DNA of 44,140 bases, taken from assembly GCA_019119815.1 (NCBI GenBank), contig DWWH01000074.1:1-44140 (forward strand), in the 5' to 3' direction. The notes under the pieces are model-generated. The model ran no database searches and was not told the DNA's origin. It worked only from the letters and a program-made list of their open reading frames with translations. Numbering within the stretch: the first letter of the stretch is position 1; every line of letters begins with the position of its first letter. Below are positions 39,545-44,140 of this stretch, piece after piece. Both the position numbers and the translations under genes were made by a program. Origin of the DNA: Candidatus Eisenbergiella intestinipullorum. GTDB taxonomy: Bacteria > Bacillota > Clostridia > Lachnospirales > Lachnospiraceae.

Positions 39545-40090
39545 ATGCTGTCGGGCGCCTGGAAACATTTCAGAACGATCACCCGGCATAAGTATCTGGT
39601 GATGAAGGGCTGCTTTGCGGTTGGACTTTATAAGCAGGGACTGACCCATGATCTTTCCAAATACAGCCCGACGGAATTCCTGGTGGGCGCCCGGTATTTT
39701 CAGGGGGACAGAAGTCCCAACAACGCGGAGCGGGAGGAAAAGGGCTATTCCGCCGCCTGGCTCCACCATAAGGGAAGAAACCGCCATCACTACGAATACT
39801 GGATCGATTACAGCACGGACAACGTGCCGGGCGGCATGGCGCCGGTGGAAATGCCGCCCAGATATGTGGCGGAGATGCTGATGGACCGGATCGCCGCCTC
39901 AAAGGTGTACCGGGGCAGCCGGTATACGGATGCGGACCCGCTGGAATATTTTCTTTCCGCCAAAGAGCCGCCCGTCATGCATGAAAGGACGAGAGAGCTT
40001 CTGCTGAAGCTTCTGACCATGCTGGCACAGGAGGGGGAGGAAAAGACCTTCCGCTGGGTCAGGACGCAGCTTCTGGGAAGGAAGCGCTGA
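39545..40090 (+). CDS. DUF5662-like protein
   Basis: A 181-residue protein. ATG 39545 has AAAGGAGG 8 bases upstream. GLTHDLSKYSPTEFLVGARYF and the His-rich WLHHKGRNRHHYEYWIDY are typical of DUF5662 proteins, and the spaced His, Asp and Glu residues suggest a bound metal. MPPRYVAEMLMDRIAASKVYRG follows. Function is unknown; some homologues are carried by phages. It starts 19 bases after the GH13-like gene and is likely co-transcribed with it. It ends at a probable terminator (AAAAGG...CCTTTTTTT, ~40097-40130). Confidence 0.75.
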   Translation: MLSGAWKHFRTITRHKYLVMKGCFAVGLYKQGLTHDLSKYSPTEFLVGARYFQGDRSPNNAEREEKGYSAAWLHHKGRNRHHYEYWIDYSTDNVPGGMAPVEMPPRYVAEMLMDRIAASKVYRGSRYTDADPLEYFLSAKEPPVMHERTRELLLKLLTMLAQEGEEKTFRWVRTQLLGRKR

Positions 40091-40120
40091 CAAAGGAAAA
40101 GGGACCCGTCCGTACGGAGA

Positions 40121-40147
40121 ACCTTTTTTTCTCCTTTACATATAGTA
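40121..40147 (+). promoter_or_regulatory. sigma-K-like promoter
   Basis: AC (40121-40122), 16 bases, CATATAGTA (40139-40147) fits the late mother-cell consensus AC-N16-CATAnnnTA. It lies 20 bases before the start of a small Cys-rich gene. The consensus is short, so chance is possible. Confidence 0.4.
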
Positions 40148-40166
40148 TCGTAAAGGAGATGATGAT

Positions 40167-40403
40167 ATGAACTGCTTATATTTACTGCTGCTTTTGTGCT
40201 GCTGCTCAAAAAACGCGGCCCCCTGCCAAAGATGTGAGGACAGACGGAGGCCCACGGACAGCGGCTGCTCCTGCTGGGATATGAGGCCGGAGCCGTCCTG
40301 CGGCCATCCGGATCCGCCCCGTCCGGAGTCCAGACCGAACGCTCCGCTGCCCAGGCCCTTTCCGCCCTTCGGGGATGATCCGGGCTGCGGATGTACGGAC
40401 TGA
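40167..40403 (+). CDS. small Cys/Pro-rich protein, possibly sporulation-linked
   Basis: A 78-residue protein with AAAGGAGATGATGAT as SD. The N terminus MNCLYLLLLLCCCSKN is hydrophobic and Cys-rich. The rest is Pro/Arg-rich with eight or so spaced Cys, ending PGCGCTD. The hydrophobic start could insert in a membrane and the Cys could crosslink or bind metal. The sigma-K-like promoter suggests a coat-related role, which is inference. A perfect terminator follows. No family was recognised. Confidence 0.6.
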   Translation: MNCLYLLLLLCCCSKNAAPCQRCEDRRRPTDSGCSCWDMRPEPSCGHPDPPRPESRPNAPLPRPFPPFGDDPGCGCTD

Positions 40404-40433
40404 ACGACTGAAAATTGAAAATGGAAGCAGAAG

Positions 40434-40468
40434 ATCCCCCGGCGTGATCGGCCCGCCGGGGGATTTTT
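40434..40468 (+). terminator. intrinsic terminator after the Cys-rich gene
   Basis: ATCCCCCGGC (40434-40443) pairs perfectly with GCCGGGGGAT (40455-40464) and a T-run follows. Confidence 0.92.
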
Positions 40469-40561
40469 CCGTTCAAAAGAAAGCCCCGTCAGAGAAAAAT
40501 TCCTTCCCTGCCGTCTGACAGGCTCAGGCCCGAAAGAACACAGAATTTTCACGGTTCCGAC

Positions 40562-40639
40562 AAAGAATGGAAACATTCTTTCAATAGAATGAAAAAAGCG
40601 TTTCCGTCATCCCCTTGTTCCGCAACGGAAGGGGATGAC
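40562..40639 (+). promoter_or_regulatory. two hairpins, the second burying a start codon
   Basis: AAAGAATG-GAAA-CATTCTTT (40562-40581) is a perfect stem with a GNRA-type loop. GTCATCCCCTT...CCG (40606-40622) pairs with CGGAAGGGGATGAC (40626-40639) with a 3-base bulge. The ATG at 40635 and the purine-rich AAGGGG are inside the right arm. Confidence 0.65.
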
Positions 40640-41951
40640 AAAAGCAAAGAAGGGATGGTCTTGGCGTATGAAACGTTTTTCTCTCTGGCTCCGGCAGAAC
40701 GACCGGAGGACATTCTCCGCAGTCATGCTTGGGCTGTGTCTGCTGTTTTACCTGTTTTTCGCATTTTATGACGGCGCTGTGATCTGTGTGGATTCGCCCG
40801 GCTACATCAGCATGGACATCCACAGAGAGCCTCTTTACTGCATGTTCCTGGCAGGACTGCGGGCGATATTCTCCGCGTTCCCGGAGGAGGTTTACCTGGA
40901 CGCGGCTGCCTTCCTGCAGAGCGTTCTGGCGGCGTTCGCTGCCTGGTGTCTGGTGAATACGCTGTGGAAAAGGATCGGTTTTTCCAAAAAGACCGCCCTT
41001 ATCCTTCTCTGTATTCCGATGGCTGTCTCCTTACTGTGCCGCTTTGCGGCGGCGCGTTCTTCCATGTATTCCAACAGCATCCTGACGGAGGGGCTGGCGA
41101 TCCCTCTGTATATGCTGTTTTTTTGTGCCCTGCTGAAGTACTTCTGGACGGAATCGAAAAGAAGTCTGCTTCTGTGCTGCCTTCTTTCCTTCCTGTTAGT
41201 CTCCATCAGAAAGCAGATGCTCATCTCCCTTGTGATGCTGGCGGCGGTCATCCTGGTTGTTTCTATCAGGAAAAAAAGGATACTGGGCGGCGTGGGACTG
41301 CTGGCGGTCTGCGCCGCGCTGATACTGGGCGGGAGCACAGCCCTGGACCTGGGCTACAATTATGTGGTGCGGGGAGAAGCGGTCAGACATTCCAGCGACG
41401 TCCGCTTTCTGACCACGATGGCCTTTTATACGGCGGAGCGCAGCGATGCGGATTATATTGAGGACGAACAGATCCGGAAGCTTTTCCTTGAAATCTACGA
41501 TACCTGTGAGAAAGCGGGGTATTTAAAACACAGCGCGGGAAAGGGATGGCTGAACCGTGTGACCCATTTCGGGGATTCCTATGACTGCATCCAGATCGAT
41601 ACCATGTGGCCTGTGGTGAACCGGTTCGTGCAGGAGAACTACGGAGATGGAACGGTATTCTTAAGTGAGCATGCGGATCAGATCATGCAGATCATCAACC
41701 GCTCGGTCATCCCTCATAATCTGGGAAAGCTCCTGGGCTTCTTTCTGGACAATTTCCTATCCGGCCTGATCACCACCGTGGCGCAGAGGAACCGGATCCT
41801 GAACTGGTACAGCCTGTTTGCTTACCTGCTTTATCTGCTCCTGCTTCTGCATGCCTTTTTTCAGAGAAAGAAAAAAGAAAGGCCGGGGGAGACGCAGGAG
41901 GACACAGATTTTTCACAATTTGAACAAAATAAGGAAACAAATTTCCGATAA
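40635..41951 (+). CDS. polytopic membrane protein, possible GT-C-type glycosyltransferase
   Basis: Up to 438 residues. The start is uncertain: ATG 40635 lies in a hairpin with a Shine-Dalgarno touching it, while ATG 40668 (MKRFSLW) follows GAAGGG by about 13 bases. About 8-10 hydrophobic segments are visible. Near the N terminus DSPGYISMDIHREPLYCMFLAGLRAIF resembles the first extracellular loop of GT-C enzymes (acidic residue, then R-x-P-x-Y). A large hydrophilic region with YVVRGEAVRHSSDVRFL follows in the second half. The likely role, transfer of sugar from a lipid carrier, is a fold-level guess. The C-terminal tail is basic, then acidic. Confidence 0.7.
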   Translation: MTKAKKGWSWRMKRFSLWLRQNDRRTFSAVMLGLCLLFYLFFAFYDGAVICVDSPGYISMDIHREPLYCMFLAGLRAIFSAFPEEVYLDAAAFLQSVLAAFAAWCLVNTLWKRIGFSKKTALILLCIPMAVSLLCRFAAARSSMYSNSILTEGLAIPLYMLFFCALLKYFWTESKRSLLLCCLLSFLLVSIRKQMLISLVMLAAVILVVSIRKKRILGGVGLLAVCAALILGGSTALDLGYNYVVRGEAVRHSSDVRFLTTMAFYTAERSDADYIEDEQIRKLFLEIYDTCEKAGYLKHSAGKGWLNRVTHFGDSYDCIQIDTMWPVVNRFVQENYGDGTVFLSEHADQIMQIINRSVIPHNLGKLLGFFLDNFLSGLITTVAQRNRILNWYSLFAYLLYLLLLLHAFFQRKKKERPGETQEDTDFSQFEQNKETNFR

Positions 41952-41983
41952 AATTTGAAAAGTATTTAATGCGTTAACGATCA

Positions 41984-42020
41984 TTCGAAAGGGCAGCTCC
42001 CGGGGGGGCTGTCCTTCGAA
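41984..42020 (+). promoter_or_regulatory. hairpin directly before the membrane fusion protein gene
   Basis: TTCGAAAGGGCAGC (41984-41997 region) pairs with GGCTGTCCTTCGAA (42007-42020) with one bulge and a G-U pair. No T-run. The SD GGAGG begins 3 bases later. Confidence 0.6.
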
Positions 42021-42033
42021 ACGGAGGTAGGAA

Positions 42034-43407
42034 ATGAGAGGTAAGGAGAAGGAGGACGGAAAGTCCGGGGCAAAGAAAAAACTTCTGGCCGGCGTCTGCG
42101 CTGCGGGCGTACTTCTGGCGGCGGGAGCCGGAGGCTTTTTCTGGTACCAGTCGGAAAAAAGCAGGAGCCCGCAGTCCCAGGGAGGCATGCCGGAAATGGA
42201 TCTGGATTTCGGCATCGATGTGGTCACAGCGGGCGGAAGCACCGCGATCGGTATGCAGGAGGAAAGCTTTGACCTGGATTTCCTGGACACGGAGCTGGAA
42301 ATCGAGGAGGTATATCTGTCCAGTCAGGATGAGGTGGAAGCAGGTACGGCGATCCTGAAGCTGACGGAGGAAAGCGTGGAGGCGGCCAGGAGGGAGCTGC
42401 AGGAAAAGGAGACGCAGGCCGGTCTGGATTACAGGGAGGCCCTGCTGGACGGAGAGGAAGAGAAGATCACCGCGCAGCAGACGCTGGATACCAGTCTGCT
42501 GAACGGGACTTATGCCGATTACACTTATGAGGAATCTCTGAAGGAGTATGAAGAAGAGATAGAATCTCTTCAGGAGCAGATCGAGGAAGCGCAGGAGCTG
42601 GTGGATGAATATACGGCCTCGATTGAGTCGGATTACTATTATACTTACTACGAAGTGGAGGAAAAGGAAGAAGAGCTGAACAGCTCCTTTGCCGCGCTGA
42701 TGCAGCTTTACGAGGAGTGGGACGTGGAAAAGCTGGAGGATCAGTATCCCTCCTCCGCTTCCGGCAGCCTGACGGGAGGCGGTACGGAAGAGGATGGGGA
42801 AGGCTCGGACGGAGAGGGTGCAGGAGCGCCTTCCGATTCTTCTGAAATGTCCTCCGGCACTTCAGGCGCACCCTCTGATGCAGAAGGTGCGCCTCTGGAC
42901 GGCGAGGGAATGCCGGACGGCGCCGCTATGGCCGATATGGGAAGCTTTTCCGGAGCGGGAGGAGCGGCCGGAAGCGGAGGACGGCGCGTCAGCAATGACA
43001 GCACCAAGCTCACCGTATACGACATGCTGGATCAGGAGGTCCAGGAAAATAAGGCCGCTTATGAGGAGGCTGTGGAGAATTATGAGGATGCCAGGGCCAC
43101 GGCGGAGTCCTCACTCGCTCAGGCTCAGACCAGTCTGGAGCTTTTGAAGGTTGAGCTGGAGGAGGCTCAGATCGAATATGAAAAGCAGCAGGTGAACAGT
43201 CAGAACGACCGGGATGCCGCTGTTTCGGAAAGCAGCCGGGCGCAGGAAACCTATCAGACGGAAATGGACAGGATCAATGATGAGATCAGCGTTGCTCTGA
43301 ACGCGAAGGAGGAGGCGGAAGAGAACCTTCAGGAATTTGAAGAGGTGATCGGCGACGGTTATCTTTACACCACGAGCGCAGGAACGGTGATGATGGTGAA
43401 TGTGTGA
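42034..43407 (+). pseudogene. membrane fusion (HlyD/MacA-like) protein, N-terminal part up to an in-frame TGA
   Basis: A 457-codon frame with ACGGAGGTAGGAA before the ATG. It has an N-terminal signal-anchor (KKLLAGVCAAGVLLAAGAGGFFWY), a lipoyl-like half (VEEVYLSSQDEVEAGTAILKLTEESVEAA-type), and two long coiled-coil arms (~120-235, ~340-440). Between them is an atypical ~80-residue Gly/Ser/Pro/Glu low-complexity stretch. The second arm ends GYLYTTSAGTVMMVNV, then TGA at 43405-43407. The same frame continues to 43851 with the rest of the adaptor. In relatives a glycine-like codon is expected there (GGA to TGA by one change). Such adaptors pair with MacB-type ABC exporters, presumably beyond the window. 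Confidence 0.75.
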
Positions 43408-43851
43408 AAGGAAACCGCTCTGACGGGCGGCAGCATGGTGCTCGCCTACAGCGATCCGGACACAGTAACGGTAACGGCTTCTGTGGGGCAGGAGGACATC
43501 GCTTCCATTGAGATCGGAGAAAAGGCTGTCGTGTCCGTTACGGACCAGGGCAGCTTTGACGGTACGGTTGTTTCGATCGATCCTGTTTCTGCTTCCTCCA
43601 GCCGTTCCAGCGTGGCTTACTCCGTTGTGGTGGAGCTTTCCGGCGATGTAAGCGCTCTGTTCCAGAATCTGTCCGCGACCGTATACTTCGGCGTTTCCAC
43701 AGAGGATATTCCGTCCCGTGAGGACAGGACGGAGCCGGAAGCGGCCGTCGGAACAGAGGAGACGCAGGAGCCGGAAACAGCCGTCGGAACAGAGGAGACG
43801 CAGGAGCCGGAAGCGGCTGCGGCACCGGGAAGTACGGCAGAGGAAGAGTAG
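43408..43851 (+). pseudogene. membrane fusion protein, C-terminal part after the TGA
   Basis: This continues the frame of the preceding piece with no gap. KETALTGGSMVLAYSDPDTVTVTASVGQEDIASIEIGEKAVVSV is the second half of the lipoyl domain plus beta-barrel typical of HlyD-family adaptors. FDGTVVSIDPVSASSSRSSVAYSVVVEL follows. An ATG at 43435 has no Shine-Dalgarno, so independent translation is unlikely. The C terminus holds two and a half copies of a 36-base repeat encoding EPEAAVGTEETQ. If TGA is a true stop the adaptor lacks its barrel and is inactive. Confidence 0.7.
43732..43818 (+). repeat. 36-bp tandem repeat at the end of the membrane fusion gene
   Basis: Unit 1 at 43732-43767, unit 2 at 43768-43803, and 15 bases of a third unit to 43818. 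Each encodes EPE(A/T)AVGTEETQ. The units differ at only a few bases, so they are young and may vary in number between strains. Confidence 0.9.
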
Positions 43852-43869
43852 CGCTTCAGAATGGAGGGA

Positions 43870-44140
43870 ATGATGAAAAAAATCAGGAAAAGGACGCTTG
43901 TGAAGCTAAGCGCAGCGGCGGCCGCCTTCCTTCTGCTGCTGGGTGTATGCGTTTATACGGTTTTTGTCCGTCCGGCCCTTATGAACCGGGAGACGGTCAT
44001 TTACATGGAAACACAGGTACAGTCCGGAGATCTGGTACAGGGGATCATGGAGAACGGAAGTGTGGAAATGGCGGAAAGCTCCGTTACCTATGATCTGGAC
44101 ATCAGTTATGACGAGGATGAGGAAGAGGACGACGAAGAGG
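43870..44140 (+). CDS. second membrane-anchored adaptor-like protein, cut by the window end
   Basis: ATG-ATG at 43870/43873 follows GGAGGG closely; the second ATG has the better spacing. About 90 codons are visible: a basic start (KKIRKRTLVK), a membrane helix (AAAAAFLLLLGVCVYTVFV), then METQVQSGDLVQGIMENGSVEMAESSVTYDLDI, typical of the first strands of a HlyD/RND-type fusion protein. An acidic run (DEDEEEDDEE) ends the window. It lies 18 bases after the broken adaptor, probably in the same operon. Confidence 0.7.
   Translation, partial: MMKKIRKRTLVKLSAAAAAFLLLLGVCVYTVFVRPALMNRETVIYMETQVQSGDLVQGIMENGSVEMAESSVTYDLDISYDEDEEEDDEE

Noticed and set aside
43405..43407. TGA as selenocysteine or reassigned codon
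   Set aside because: No SECIS-like hairpin was seen after it, the protein family is not a selenoprotein family, and TGA acts as a normal stop in many other genes of the window (e.g. punA, cotJB, fcl).
1..44140. Transposases, phage genes, integrase or attachment sites
   Set aside because: No translated frame resembles a transposase, integrase or phage structural protein, and no flanking direct repeats of an inserted element were found.

Overview
This 44 kb window looks like chromosomal DNA of an anaerobic, endospore-forming, fairly GC-rich member of the Clostridia, most likely a gut Lachnospiraceae relative. The reasons are the cotJABC spore operon, an oxygen-sensitive class III ribonucleotide reductase (nrdDG), feoAB ferrous iron uptake, Gram-positive Shine-Dalgarno sites at almost every start, and families common in that group (DegV, an AAA-ATPase-like/PD-(D/E)XK protein, a DUF1292 protein, a GlgX-like GH13 paralogue). 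The genus cannot be fixed from the sequence alone. No rRNA, tRNA, CRISPR array, transposase or phage module was seen.

Layout. 1-469 is AT-rich without a convincing intact gene. 470-6150 holds an AraC-type regulator and a compact GDP-L-fucose cassette (gmd, fcl, manC, manA). 6147-9407 is a worn stretch: a shard of an acetyltransferase gene joined to a 5'-truncated AAA-ATPase-like gene, a secreted transglutaminase-like protein, an intact GNAT acetyltransferase, and a P-loop kinase-like gene with an apparent internal deletion. 9596-14130 is nucleoside salvage: purine nucleoside phosphorylase, cytidine deaminase, an MTA/SAH-deaminase-type amidohydrolase and an NCS2 purine permease. 14379-18500 carries greA, a membrane-anchored MutS-like ATPase, rnhA and a class I aminotransferase. 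18703-22226 is the nrdD-nrdG-dut operon behind a structured, attenuator-like leader. 22386-26107 is degV, a TauE/SafE exporter, an arylsulfate sulfotransferase and a small protein. 26268-27343 is cotJABC, 27549-29912 is feoAB, and 30002-33299 is gltX plus a UvrD-type helicase. 33373-33711 is the only convincing minus-strand gene (DUF1292). 34112-37366 is an uncharacterised block of two HTH proteins flanking two membrane or envelope-like proteins. 37498-40403 has a GH13 homologue lacking key catalytic residues, a DUF5662-type protein and a tiny Cys-rich protein. 40635 to the end has a polytopic membrane protein, a membrane fusion protein interrupted by an in-frame TGA, and the start of a second adaptor-like protein that runs off the window.

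The most interesting signal is intergenic. Two copies of a structured element lie directly before cdd (10586-10657) and the aminotransferase (17195-17297). Each has a long stem-loop whose 9-nt loop CCGGAGCGT is exactly complementary to ACGCTCCGG, which sits immediately before the Shine-Dalgarno. The outer stem differs between the copies but stays paired. The same CTCC bases can alternatively pair with the SD GGAG, so the arrangement could act as a pseudoknot-based translational switch. Reduced relatives precede punA and feoB. Other points of interest are the nrdD leader, the catalytically degenerate GH13 protein, the arylsulfotransferase/TauE pair, and several gene remnants.
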